The notes beneath the pieces were generated by a model that worked only from the letters and a program-made list of their open reading frames with translations, ran no database searches and was not told where the DNA came from. Source: Siphonodentalium dalli (Eukaryota; Mollusca; Scaphopoda; Gadilida; Siphonodentaliidae). From it: a stretch of 64,000 nucleotides of DNA. Location: NCBI GenBank assembly GCA_032622095.1, contig CP136063.1, forward strand, positions 214,293,982-214,357,981. Reading direction: 5' to 3'. Both the position numbers and the translations under genes were made by a program. This document shows positions 24,701 to 33,564 of this stretch, in pieces; within the stretch, counting starts at the first letter, position 1, and the number at the start of each line of letters is the position of its first letter.

Positions 24701-27700
24701 TGCGCACGATCTACATTCTTACACAAGTGTGTGTAATAAAATGTACACATTATGTGTAGAACGGCACTTGGTCAATGTATTTGTATGTAAAACTACACAT
24801 TGCTATGTGTATTAACCGGGTTTACACATTTGATGTGTAATCGTTTCTACACATTAGTTATAATAGTGCTCCCACCCGGTAATACGCGATTATTATTAGT
24901 TGATGAATGCATTGTCTCATGTTTACCACAACGTCTTTTGGAATGAACTAGCCTCGTTATATTCTTTATCATTTCCCCTGATTATACCAAAATATAATTC
25001 ACCAGCCAATGGAGCAGATTATACGGTCCATGATTTTAGTTCTTTACAAGGAATAAACTGAATATAGTAATCTAAGGTGGAATTTCAGTCACGAAAAATA
25101 AATGGTTTAATTATTTGGTCATAGAGACATGCAGTCATACAGACACACATGGCATACATCCATACATACATACAGTCATACAGACACACACAGTCATACA
25201 GACACACATGTGCCATACAGACACACATGCGTTGTACTTCGATTATTAGCCTCTCGCTAGAGTCCTCCATTATCGCGGCGACAAATCAGTGTGCGTCATC
25301 AAATAGAAAAATAACGGCGGTCGTATAAACACCTATTTGAGAGCCGTCCAATTATCTCGCTGGTTTGCAACAAAGCGACAATTCGGCGAAGCATAAACTC
25401 ACTGCTATAATCGCCTCGTGTTCAGCGAGTCGGTCGCTTGCGGTGTGAACATAAAAATCGCGCGCTTTGAACTGCTACGGACGTTAGAAAACGGCCGTTA
25501 TAATCGCTCGCTCGCGCCCGGTGTGGAACAACCTTTAGGTCGGCAAATTTAGTGGTGACATGTGGCATGCAAAATCAATAATAATGCAGTATGGCTTGTT
25601 GTATTCACGCATTACAACTTGCACACGCATTGAATATGCCTTATTGTCTGCCACCCGTCATTCAATAAAAAGCTAAAAGTTCTCAGGGCGGTTTATTATT
25701 GACCAGAAATGTAATTATAGACAAATCTAGACCGAGTCAAGCCAAATGAGCTTGTCGTTAACCCTTTACCCAATAGAAGGGCCCTGTGCCAATGCATTCT
25801 CTTATATATGCGAGTCGACCATAGGTCGCCTCGCATATATAAGAGAATGCATTGGCTTAACACATTTTTTTAGGCCAATGCATTCTCTTATATATGCGAG
25901 GCGACCTATGGTCGACTCGCATATATAAGAGAATGCATTGGCACAGGGCATAACTGTAACTATCACAATGTGGTCAAGGAGCCGGTTCCAATGATATCCA
26001 TATTTGTATGGTTCTATTGAGACAGACCGAAGATATTTTAGGCTGTTGAAGCTTTATTTGGCCGGTTTTGGCCGGTTTGTTGGGTAAAGGGTTAACAGAA
26101 AACGAACAAAACCCACTCAACACTACTACACTAGTAAACATTTGCAAAGTTGCCCAGAAACGCAAATATAAGGAGGACACAGTTATTGAATTAATTTGTT
26201 CGCACATATATGATATCCATTTGGAGACCAATATTATTCAATATGCACTACTGGTCCGAGAAATAAAACATTTGTTGTTATATACATGTAAACTATCGGG
26301 TATAATTATGCTAAAATGTACGCAAACTTTTAAGCGACAATAAATCATTCCTGCATGGGATATACGTGCAAACCTGCTTTTATACGGGGTGCCGAATGTT
26401 GTAATATAGTTTTGACTAACAAACCAGCCAATACGCACACGATTGGATAGCGAAAGATACTTAATCGAGTTTCACGATTATATATCGATTGATATTAAAT
26501 CATAACAACAGGTGGCACGCGATGTTAGGATTGAGGCTAGAATTATTGACGAAATAAAGGAGATGTTTGAAGAAGTGCATGCCTTTATGTTTAAAGAGGG
26601 TTACCTTAACTTCTAACAGCCCGAACACTTATATTTATATATATAAGTTTATAAGGTTTTTTTAATTTGTTTATTGAGAATAAAGAGTAACACAGGAAGA
26701 GACAAAATGCACACACGCCATCATTCTCTCAATCCAGGACATGGGAGAGCGTAACTCTTCCATGCCCTGGCCTACTTTCTCACTTGTGACACGTAATTAT
26801 AAAATAGTTAAAGGCACATATTGTGTTCGGACATTTTTTGCATACACCTCTCAACTTGAAAGAAGACGAAGCAGCGATACTAGATATTACCTTGACATAA
26901 TATTGTCCGAAAATGGGCTTTTTGTAGCAACAACAATGGTGATAAAGAACAATAAATTAATATTTTGTCTTCAGAAGAACTTTAAATTTCTCTTATTAGA
27001 CAGCTAAAGTGGCCGAGTGTGTGTAATATTTAATGTTTGCAAAATCAGAGTCCCAAACACTATGTGCAGCTTTAATTAATCTACGTTCTGAATTTACCAT
27101 AAATAATATAATTAGTAAAGTTTAACAATATTGAAACTGTATTTTAGATATTGCAAATATTGGTTCTACAGCAATCGGGAAAACATACAACGCTCGCTTC
27201 GTTTGCCTTTCGGACTGTGACTGAAAATTGTTGTGATGTGGTCAAGAAAATCACTGTATCATTTGAAGTTCCCGAAGTATAGTCTATCATTAAACACAAA
27301 ACAATGATCAATGTATTGAAATTAGATAAATCTGTCGCTCGAGAAAAGTTGATCAATTGTGGCGTTATAAATTATTTCATACAAATCGCCGTTATTTCGA
27401 CAAAGTGCATATAGGATATAGAGTTATCACCCTTCCGGTTAACTCATGATACTTATTTCGAAATGCAAACCTAACCTTGTATGTAACCTGTCACTGCGTT
27501 TGCATATAAATCGCTATCTAATAGTGAACCCAGATTAAGTACCTTTCTAAACGTGTGTATATTAGGTAAACAAACATATACTCACTTGGCTTTAGTTTGG
27601 GCCATTCGTCTCGCTTCAGTCGTTCGTCTGTATAATCAACACCTGCGGCAGCAAACACCAGCCTCATCAGCTCGCCTCGTCCTTTACCCTCGAAATATGT

Positions 27701-27718
27701 TACCTTGTAGGTAGGCAT
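3538..27718 (-). CDS. GST gene A: sigma-class (HPGDS-like) glutathione S-transferase, five coding exons
   Basis: Joined exons 27718-27586, 16037-15945, 6841-6726, 5254-5144 and 3702-3538 (minus strand) give 618 bases, 205 residues plus stop, with no break. The family is cytosolic and conjugates glutathione to electrophiles; some sigma members isomerise prostaglandin H2. The N-terminal thioredoxin-like domain (about 1-75) has the catalytic Tyr8 in TYKVTYFEGKGRGE, Trp39, the cis-Pro52 of QMPLL and the Gln63-Ser64 glutathione-binding pair. The helical domain (about 80-205) has the N-capping box T153-W-A-D156. Length is typical for sigma GSTs (about 200-208). Intron phases are 1,1,0,0, the same as in gene B. 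Introns are 11.5, 9.1, 1.5 and 1.4 kb and packed with mobile DNA. The exon 2 donor is weak (ac|gttagt). Class is sure; substrate is not. Confidence 0.93.
3871..4277. mobile_element. diverged relative of the 457-bp TA-flanked MITE
   Basis: Lies in gene A intron 4. It shares blocks with 30467-30923, including CAACAACATTTCTT, a TAATGCTAAC-type block and GGGCTTTGATGGGTTGGTTCC before a C-run and a GAAGCC-type block. Ends are approximate: the left reads TAAAGATCATACGCTACCGA, and the right is near 4277. Confidence 0.6.
5144..5254 (-). CDS. GST gene A exon 4
   Basis: 111 bases, 37 whole codons, between acceptor tccacag and donor gca|gtaagta. It codes AKLLTDFKTVYAPGVLKALE and then KFLESYGKNSGYFVGNA. 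The length and the core KNSGYFV match exon 4 of gene B. Confidence 0.94.
6726..6841 (-). CDS. GST gene A exon 3 (linker and first helices of C-terminal domain)
   Basis: 116 bases between acceptor ttgcag and donor aag|gtactg, phase 1 to phase 0. It codes LAGKTDLEKFQANVLVDTIG and the following helix, ending EGDEAKK. The length equals exon 3 of gene B. Confidence 0.93.
6975..7381 (+). pseudogene. LINE fragment: C-terminal zinc-finger end of a reverse transcriptase ORF
   Basis: In gene A intron 2, antisense to the gene. The frame reads LLKFRTRNHQLPIESGSW, then RLCTLC...GDEFHVILQC, a Cys-x2-Cys...His-x4-Cys motif. After a frameshift near 7225 it continues to KKRKTLKNLSLFIRRVLVLF and a stop at 7379-7381. 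It resembles the end of the 61358-62604 element. The rest of the LINE is missing. Confidence 0.8.
7382..8770. other. intron 2 of gene A, AT-rich, little recognisable
   Basis: The first part is probably the LINE 3' end. 8250-8335 holds two copies of an AT-rich block, each containing TATAATTATAT and ending in ATTATATAAGTTC. No coding signal was found. Confidence 0.4.
8771..10712. mobile_element. non-autonomous DNA transposon with CAGGGCCCTGTTTCATGAA ends
   Basis: Left end CAGGGCCCTGTTTCATGAAG and, inverted on the right, CATGGGGCCTGTTTCATGAA. Both ends continue into clusters of TTAAGA/TCTTAA and TGCGTTTCACGAA-like subrepeats (8800-8955 and 10570-10690 inverted). I found no convincing target-site duplication and no transposase. 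The CAGGG start would fit hAT, but this is a guess. Confidence 0.65.
9631..9706. repeat. 32-bp-arm hairpin
   Basis: An ACCCCTGGGGGAATTACTAA block and its near-perfect inverse (GTAATTTTCCACAGGGGCC) flank a short loop inside the 8771-10712 element. Confidence 0.7.
10713..12615. other. intron 2 of gene A with G-rich repeat pieces
   Basis: 11050-11110 and 12130-12315 share a family containing GGGTGGGTGGGTG and an ATACGTGCCTGGAA-like block in opposite orientation; a relative is at 50170-50300. No gene was seen. Confidence 0.4.
12616..13051. repeat. direct repeat pair, first copy
   Basis: About 436 bp, matching 13902-14324 over its whole length, for example GGTACTGAGCCAAACTTGAA and GCGACCAACGTAGACGCTTG. 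A fragment of the same start is inverted at 47410-47460. The copies lack clear TG...CA ends, so a long terminal repeat is not supported. Confidence 0.8.
13902..14324. repeat. direct repeat pair, second copy
   Basis: About 423 bp in the same orientation as the first copy, 1286 bp further on, with small indels. The 850 bp between the copies holds no convincing gene. Confidence 0.8.
15045..15181. repeat. near-perfect 61-bp-arm hairpin
   Basis: Arms 15045-15105 and 15121-15181 differ at one position and enclose a 15-base loop. Each arm starts TGCAGTAATGCCCTAATTAA. It lies in gene A intron 2. It could be a young foldback MITE or the source of a small RNA precursor; no target duplication was seen. 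Confidence 0.9.
15765..15911 (-). pseudogene. two degenerate tandem copies of the 3' part of GST A exon 2
   Basis: The minus strand carries the exon tail and its donor twice more after the real exon 2. One copy, about 15846-15765, still reads VMYPLRAAGTRYPEKQA before cag|gtttgtacttgc. The other, about 15911-15847, is shortened but keeps the same donor block gtttgtacttgctttataac. Neither has an acceptor or the start of the exon, so they should not be spliced in. Confidence 0.75.
15945..16037 (-). CDS. GST gene A exon 2 (cis-Pro and glutathione-binding loop)
   Basis: 93 bases, the same length as exon 2 of gene B, after acceptor tttaatttcag. It codes TPLGQMPLLTVDGVVYPQS followed by TSGARYIAGQT, with cis-Pro52 and the Q63-S64 pair. 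The donor, c|gttagtac, is poorer than the corresponding gene B donor. Two degenerate copies of the 3' part of this exon lie just beyond it at 15765-15911. Confidence 0.93.
16145..17060 (+). pseudogene. LINE fragment: C-terminus and 3' end
   Basis: In gene A intron 1, just upstream of exon 2 and antisense to it. It reads RRQHRHLQAIYRIINEDAPL and, after a frameshift, SVVLEWNKLPVYITNATS, which matches the WNxLP...FK block of many LINE ORF2 ends. It then reads CPSKLDSEDANHDFHVCP, a degenerate Cys/His motif, up to the stop at 16799-16801. The rest is a 3' UTR. At least two frame breaks. Confidence 0.75.
17107..19195. repeat. inverted-repeat element interrupted by foldback copy 2
   Basis: 17107-17132 (CCGGATTTGTCGTCTCCAG then TTTAAAT) is matched by an inverted block at 19148-19173. 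Both flank a series of GTTTAAAC/TTTAAACC motifs. The foldback copy at 17657-18911 lies between them. Boundaries are rough. Confidence 0.45.
17657..18911. mobile_element. foldback DNA transposon, copy 2
   Basis: 1255 bp in gene A intron 1, flanked by the exact 8-mer gtttttgg (17649-17656 and 18912-18919). Ends, 16-bp-unit arms (left about 17675-17915, right about 18615-18895) and core are very close to copy 1. Differences are array unit content and an 18-bp core deletion. The unrelated flanks prove two separate insertions. Confidence 0.87.
19885..20735. repeat. inverted repeat, ~180-bp arms
   Basis: 19885-20065 and 20560-20735 are inverted copies sharing ATTATGACGACCAATTGTCA, AATTGTCACACCT and TATGCCATC. 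The ~500-bp centre has no recognised feature. It is probably a foldback or MITE in gene A intron 1. Confidence 0.7.
21240..23200. repeat. ~290-bp tandem satellite, about six units
   Basis: A TATCAATTTGGTGGAAAT-type block recurs at about 21435, 21721, 22028, 22316, 22605 and 22897, spacing 286-307. A TGACTCGAATGACGCCACTT-type block recurs near 22387, 22679 and 22981. Each unit looks like two diverged halves, each with a CCCCTCTCCC-type tract. It is in gene A intron 1. Short frames in it are not genes. Confidence 0.85.
23338..23383. repeat. GAGCTTGTA minisatellite
   Basis: About five copies of the 9-mer AGAGCTTGT/C in a row, with a CAGA tetranucleotide run nearby at 23225-23252. Confidence 0.85.
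24040..24890. repeat. nested inverted-repeat element rich in ACACAT motifs
   Basis: 24257-24352 and 24483-24585 are inverted copies (GTAGACAAG, AAGTTCAG, GTATTCAT, GTTAAAACTTTCATG). The outer parts of both arms carry many TACACATT/ATGTGTA motifs, with ACTAATGTGTAG in both ends. It sits inside the 23871-25535 transposon. Confidence 0.65.
25117..25230. repeat. CAGTCATACAGACACACA minisatellite
   Basis: Imperfect repeats of an ~18-bp CATACAGACACACA unit near the right end of the 23871-25535 element. Confidence 0.75.
25762..26091. mobile_element. TTAA-flanked (piggyBac-like) MITE carrying a four-armed palindrome, copy 1
   Basis: 330 bp, flanked by TTAA (25758-25761 and 26092-26095) with 12-bp inverted ends CCCTTTACCCAA / TTGGGTAAAGGG. 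TTAA target sites and CCC ends are characteristic of piggyBac elements. Inside, 25781-25856 and 25874-25949 are perfect 76-bp inverted copies. Each arm is itself a palindrome of CCAATGCATTCTCTTATATA and its inverse around a CATAGG-containing core. It lies in gene A intron 1. Confidence 0.88.
26096..27585. other. intron 1 of gene A, no recognised feature
   Basis: AT-rich. Short open frames lack any similarity I can recognise. No transposon ends were found. Confidence 0.4.
27586..27718 (-). CDS. GST gene A exon 1 (start codon, thioredoxin-fold N-terminus)
   Basis: Encodes residues 1-44 plus one base of codon 45. It starts at the ATG read from 27718 down. The peptide MPTYKVTYFEGKGRGELMRL is the typical sigma GST start with catalytic Tyr8. 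It ends before a clean donor, gtgagta, in phase 1. Gene B begins with the same ten residues, which supports this start. Confidence 0.95.
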
Positions 27719-27827
27719 GACTTGTTAATATACGAATCAGATGCGTACGGTAAAACCCACACTTGTATCACGGTCAACACACGACGAATGTCCCTGGCAA
27801 ATGTGTCTCGTTAAAGGTTGCCGTTCT

Positions 27828-27835
27828 TATTTATA
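27828..27835 (-). promoter_or_regulatory. candidate TATA box of GST gene A
   Basis: The minus strand reads TATAAATA here, about 110 bases upstream of the gene A start codon. This spacing would leave a 5' UTR of roughly 80 bases if no upstream non-coding exon exists. No comparable motif was seen in the first 150 bases upstream of gene B. The call is positional and motif-based only. Confidence 0.4.
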
Positions 27836-28318
27836 CACCCAAGCACTTAATATGCTTTGTCATGTGTCCGTTCGATAGCGGCTACAGTGTATGTTTACCC
27901 TATCGAATTGGTGAATACAACGATGAATCCCTTACTCATGTATACATACGTCGCTTGCTCCCCGTAGATAATATTCTATTGACACACATTGTAGCATGAT
28001 ATTGCACTCTGCAAGTAACACAATATGTGAACCACAGTGCATTCTGGCAACAGTATAATTTATCTGTTTGGTTTGGCATGTGCTGTTAGCCAATAAGCTC
28101 CATCAACGTATCTCGTGTAAACTATCCGTAAGATATCTATACAGTACCACCCAAAAGAAGTAGTATATTAAGCGCTATTTTCGCGCGCAATATCGCAATA
28201 ATATTGCAAGAGGGAAACGCTTATAAGCGCGCCGCTTGCGATATTATTGCAATATCTTGCGCTTCATTTCGCAATATTTCGCGCTTAATAAATATTGCGC
28301 TCAAAATTGTGACATTTA

Positions 28319-28692
28319 AAGTGATGTGAAACACTCCGGTAGGGTGATCAAATAAAAATTGAGAATAATCTTTCTCAAAGTAGTTATTTGTTACGAATAT
28401 TAATCCAAATTGACGGTACACACCGTCATTCTTATATATTAATTAAATGCAATGACTCTATATGGCGAACCCATTTGTGTTAGATTATCGCCGATAGTTT
28501 CGTCCCGAATAGAGATGTAAATATTTACAATTGGGCGTAGTCGGACGATGTTTTCTATGGAGTGGTATGGTCGATTTCTTTGAAAATTTCGGGGATGTTA
28601 GTAGAATGCTACACTCCCCAGGTTGGCATAGCGCCTGAGTACTAACTTATCAATTTCACGCACCCGAACAATTCCATAATATGTCTTTAAAG
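28319..28692 (+). repeat. dispersed repeat, inverted relative at 37200-37620
   Basis: It shares with the minus strand of 37200-37620 many blocks in order, such as AAACACTCCGGTAGGGTGAT, TGCAATGACT, GTAAATATTTACA, GGAGTGGTA and GTTAGTAGAATGCTACA. It lies 0.6-1 kb upstream of the gene A start. Confidence 0.75.
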
Positions 28693-29307
28693 CAAATTAT
28701 TGCTTCTTCTATGTTGTTTGGCATAAATAGAGACATGTTTTAGATTTGTATATAACTATATGTACACTACAGTATATGCAAAGTATTTATCTAATATAAA
28801 TATAACACTATATTATATCGGGTCTGCATGATATTTTGTCGCGCTCAATATTGCGACAATGCGGGTTAATATCGCAATATTCTGCGCTCAATAGCGAGTT
28901 TGCGATACCCGTCCGACGGAAACGGGTACGGGTAAATCGGTGAACATCGTCACGGTAACTTGGGTACTTTCAATGCAGCGCATAAAGAGATAGCGATTTG
29001 GAACGGGTAGATGTGTCACATTGACCGGTAACCTTTCACTACGATTTTCTCACTCAAAGGTTCATGAATTCAATGAAATTCCAGTCAGCTATGCGTTAAT
29101 CTATTTATTGAAGATTTCATGGGCAAATATCATGGATAAAGTTGTCATTTAAACCAGGTTTTATGTTCAAATTCTCGAGGCGGCTTCCAGCACTTAGATA
29201 AATACGGAAGGCCGATCTTTTCACTAACAACTTTGTTCACTGCATTAATGACAGGTTGTGTTAATAGAGTGAGTAGATGGTGCTATAGACGCAGTCCCCA
29301 CCCATTG

Positions 29308-29999
29308 CAGGGACGTGGCTACAAATGGTATCCGCGTTAGGAAGGGTGCCCACCTTCGAATTTCTAACTGTGCACCCCTTGAACCATATCAAATTAACAT
29401 GTTTGCGCACATATATAATCCACTGGGCCGACCATGCAGTACAAAAAAATGTGTAGACCTGCATGAGCCTGAACAATCCTAATATCTTAATATCTAGTAG
29501 TCTAACGCCATGCAAATTTATCCCGATTTTTGTTTCTTAAATTAATTATCAGTTTCTGATTGACCACTGGGGAGGGACTGGGACACACCCGATCGACCAT
29601 GGTTCGGCACGGTGTGAGAAATTTTTGAAATTTGATCATCGAATTTGCTAAATCCTATATAGCATCCAGACTGGCATCAAGCTTTCCAATTGTTGGAAAT
29701 TTGTAGACCTGCCTCCCCCCCCCCCCCCCCACACAAAGGTTGGAAAATTTCCAAAAGTTTCTCATAGCCATTTTCAGTCCAAATTGTTTACCAAAAAAAA
29801 AAAGGAAAATATGCAAATGTTGGTCTAAAAACTAAAAATTATCCATTAATAAATTGTTCAAAAATCAAACTACGAGAACAATTTCAACCAATTGTTGGTG
29901 TGAAGTTTACAACAAATATTGTGTCAGGTATATCAAATTTACAATGTTGAACATTCGACCAAAGTTGGGGGGTGAGACGCCCGTGTCGTCACGTCCCTG
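29308..29999. mobile_element. nested hAT-like element in copy 1
   Basis: Starts CAGGGACGTGGCTAC and ends ACGTCCCTG. The 8-mer acccattg precedes the left end and recurs 5 bases beyond the right end, close to a hAT target duplication. The same structure is in copy 2 with a diverged duplication (atccattg and accctttg), so the insertion predates the split of the two copies. Confidence 0.55.
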
Positions 30000-30466
30000 T
30001 CTCAACCCATTGTACACGGACATCAATATATCGTGGAAATTTGAGTACATCCGTTTAGTTACTTTATCGTATGTAGGTGGGGACTGATTTCTCATTTTAA
30101 TTTATATTTACCATCTGAACGGACATGGCGCAGTTGAACCAAAATACTGGTGTATGTTGTTGTGGGGATAATACAGGTTGCTAAAGACACGAAATACCTA
30201 TACTTACTCTACAAAATCTAAGCATAATCAGCTGTTTTCTGTGTGTTTCGCACAGAAGTGAAGCAAAGGCTCTTTATTCAATCCATATAATAAGCAGACT
30301 ACATTTTAACTCATTTTATTGTTACAAATTAAGTTTAACTTATCAACCTACCCGGAGGCTCCGGGTTTAGATCCCGACAAAAATCCCAATTCTTGGGATA
30401 AATATTCCCTTGCCCCGACTTGCCGACCCTTCGATCTGTTTAAAGATTCCAAACCAATGTTACTTA

Positions 30467-30923
30467 AAGGTGCTCAATCCGACCAGACGGTCCCCATATC
30501 ATCAAGTTACAACAACAACATTTCTTCAAAATACGCTTTTGTTTTCAGAATCCATTATAATTACAATAAAATAATGCTAACCGCTTCAACTGTGGTATAA
30601 AATTTTACAAAACGTGTTATTTATCAACAAGTTGTTCAACGAAATATCGCCGTATTATCACGAAATTTGGCCGTATTACCACTTGATTTTAGAGTTAACC
30701 ATCTTCGTCAAATTTGTTCGAGACCGTCGGTTTGATGACTCCTTTCTGGGCAACAAACAATTACACATTTCAAGAAATAACAAACTTCAAAAATCGATAG
30801 CTGATCACTCTGAGCTTTGATGGGTGGGTTCCTCGATTCGAATCAAATATTGTTACCCCCCCCCCCCCCCCCCCAAGCCAAAGAAATTGTAACTTGGGAG
30901 CGTTAATTCGGATTATGCATCTT
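30467..30923. mobile_element. 457-bp TA-flanked MITE with an observable empty site
   Basis: Inverted ends AAGGTGCTCAATCCGA and AAGATGCATAATCCGA. TA lies outside each end (30465-30466 and 30924-30925). The matching place in copy 2 reads ttacttaatatgac near 35245-35260 with one TA and no insert, which defines the insertion exactly. It has a poly-C run of about 20 inside. Confidence 0.88.
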
Positions 30924-31577
30924 TAATATGACTTATTATTCCCCAACTAAAATGAGGGACAAATTCGATCTTATATCTGACTGAAAGTATTGGTTGGAAA
31001 ATTTAACTATAACGTAATTGTATATTTGTGCTTTCATAATCTATTTTCTAAGTCTAAAAATTCCAAACGATTTATAGTCAACACACGATCGGTCTATGAC
31101 TTTTAGAATTCAATTGTTTTAAATGTTACCAAGATAAGTGAAAAAAAACACAACCCCCTTCCAACTGCTGCCTCGTCCTTGATGAAAGCAATTGATTATC
31201 CTGGTGCACATCTAATCTAAATACAAATATCCAGCAATCCATAACACTAAGTATAACCTCGGCCAATAAAGCGAATAGCAATCTATCTATATCATAATGG
31301 CATTTTTGTTGCAGTTGGCTCACCATACATTACCAGTCGATATGATGAATTCTACCCGTAAAACAGTTTGCGATTACAAAACGTGTACCGGTACGGGTAG
31401 CTATCCGTACGCGTACCCGTACCCGTGCCGCTTTGAAATCGCTAACTCGCTAATGTCGCATTAATAAGCGCGACAGATGTTTGGTATTGCGCATAATCGC
31501 GCCTTTTTCGAAATTAAGCGAGCTCAATATCGAAATAAAGGCGCGCATCAATACATCACTTCTTCTGACTGGTACTG

Positions 31578-33563
31578 TGTGAACGTTATCACCCGAGGTT
31601 AACTGGTCCTGTTAATTTGCTATCACGTTGATGTGTCCTGCTGAATTTGTACGATTATGCTACGCGTTGTCAGTTTATATACAATTGTTATCTTCGCGGT
31701 TTGAACGAATGAGGAAGAGACGTTCGTTGTGTATAAAACATTCAAAAACATATGTATTGTAATATATTTTTATAATGGCTGTATTGGTTGTTGGAAAACA
31801 GAAATAATCAAGATGGCTATTCCTATAATTTTGGAAATACCAGCGTAGCCATGCATTATTAAAATATGTTTAAATCTATTTGAACTTGAATATTTCATTC
31901 AGACATTGTTTTTCTCAAATCGCTCGGATTATCCATGCAAGCACCGCGAAAATGAAGTTAGAAAAACTAACTACTTTTCTTAACAGTAAGCATAATTTTC
32001 TTCCACCATCGTCGCACCGACTCAGCAGGATCCACAAACATCATAGCAAACTATCGGGACCACTTATCCAGGGTTGGTAATATGATCATACGCTAGTGTA
32101 ATTAACGAACCAAAGCAAAACCACTCATATGAGTGTAGCTATGGCTTTTTTTTCTTCATAAAAACCAGTTTATAGATTCTCTGGTATTCCCTCCAAATGA
32201 GATTCACATAAGGTTATTTTTCCTGGGTTCGTCGAATGAATGGACCCCAATCGTAATTTCGAGTATAAATTAGGCAAACCGTACTTCCGGGTAGTCTTGA
32301 TCGACAGCTAGTCTATTCATGGTTATAAACTACATTGTACTAGTACCAAACATCAAAGTGAAAATAGTTATACCTTGTCGAGAGGGGAACGGGAACATTT
32401 TTAATGAATTTAACCAATTTATTTCTTTTCTTGACGCTTGGTGAGCATTGCGGCGGAGATACTATACCGAGAAGCGTGTCCATTTCATAGCTGTTCATTT
32501 CATCCAAAGGTGTCACCGTATCGATTTCAACGAAAATCGACGAACAACGTCATCGTGTAACTTTCCCCATTGACCGAGTCCGTCTGAATGTATCTTCTGC
32601 TTTGTTCACAATTATGTGTTCCTTTCGATTCCAGAAAATGGTATATTTATGGATTATCACATGCATGTATGTACCATATAGTCTTATGATAACAATTAAT
32701 TCTTTATTAAATATATGTTATTTCGTTTCGCACAGTACCACACCGTACCAAGTGCTGTACATTAAATGCCCACCTGCGCACAGTAGGACGGTACATTCAT
32801 GATGACATTCTTATTATATTTCACATCAGGAATTTCGATCACTTTTACTCGCCCCGATGTGTGTAGACTGTAGTTACTATAGTGTCGTTATTTATTGAGT
32901 CTTATTTTCTCAATATAAGGTAAACTAACGCTACAAATGAACTTACATTGTAATTCAATGTTCATAATTCTCATTTGCAATACCAGTAATCGAAAGACAC
33001 AGTAACAAGATTTTCCGATTACGACATTAACGCTTTGATGTCCACCGATCTACGTACAACAAAGGCGCTTGCGAAATTCAAAACAGCTGCGTTGTATTAG
33101 ACAATAATTGGTGACGTCACATGATAAGATAGAGTCTATATACCAACCAAAGCATCCGGCTTTGGTTCGTTAATATATGCATAGAATGATGATTTATACC
33201 GATGTGTCGGATAATACTATAAGTACATAATGGGACATATACCAAATCAACAGTGTGTTGTGCGCGAATCCGACCATTTGCAATGTATTAGGCGCATTCA
33301 ACTTCATTCAACGGAAAACATGCTACAAATGAATTAATTTGAGTCGAGGATGCATTATGAATACACAAGCATACTCAAAATAACCACGGGTATCAGCATG
33401 CACATTATATTAAATACAGTTTATGGTTTTGAGACCACAATTGCATAGCGGATGGTGGGTATAGGGACTATTAGACATTAGCACACGCCATGCACATGAT
33501 AAAAGCAATCACGAAATATATGACCTCAAATTCACCCGCTGATGATTTAGGAAAATTGTATTA
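31578..33563. other. intergenic, no recognised gene
   Basis: No coding or RNA signal. TTAACGAACCAAAGC at 32102 and its inverse ending at 33173 could be ends of a ~1.07-kb TTAA-flanked MITE, but only 15 bp match. Confidence 0.35.
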
Positions 33564-33564
33564 A

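Larger units (their letters stand above)
23871..25535. mobile_element. TA-flanked DNA transposon with ~105-bp terminal inverted repeats
   Basis: 1665 bp. Both ends start AAGGTTGTTCCACACCGGGC and stay inverted copies for about 105 bp (23871-23975 and 25431-25535) with few mismatches. A TA lies directly outside each end (23869-23870 and 25536-25537), as in Tc1/mariner or ISL2EU-type elements. No transposase is visible, so it is non-autonomous. A second inverted-repeat element is nested inside. Confidence 0.85.
28892..31452. mobile_element. TAGCGAGTTTGCGAT-ended DNA element, copy 1
   Basis: Starts TAGCGAGTTTGCGATACCCG and ends with the inverse form CTCGCTA. The right end carries GGTACGGGTA/CGTACCCGTA repeats. 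It is alignable with copy 2 at 33565-35835 over most of its length. It contains a hAT-like insert shared with copy 2 and a private 457-bp insert. No protein frame; non-autonomous. Confidence 0.75.
28142..31577. mobile_element. outer inverted-repeat element disrupted by a 2.56-kb insertion
   Basis: Left CAGTACCACCCAAAAGAAGT and, inverted on the right, CAGTACCAGTCAGAAGAAGT, each followed by GCGC-rich segments with CGCAATATT and TTGCAATAT palindromes. The 28892-31452 element sits between. No target duplication was identified. It lies upstream of gene A. Confidence 0.5.

Noticed and set aside
32102-33173. TTAACGAACCAAAGC inverted pair as a definite TTAA transposon
   Set aside because: Only 15 bp match and the sequence inside shows no further symmetry; kept as a remark only.
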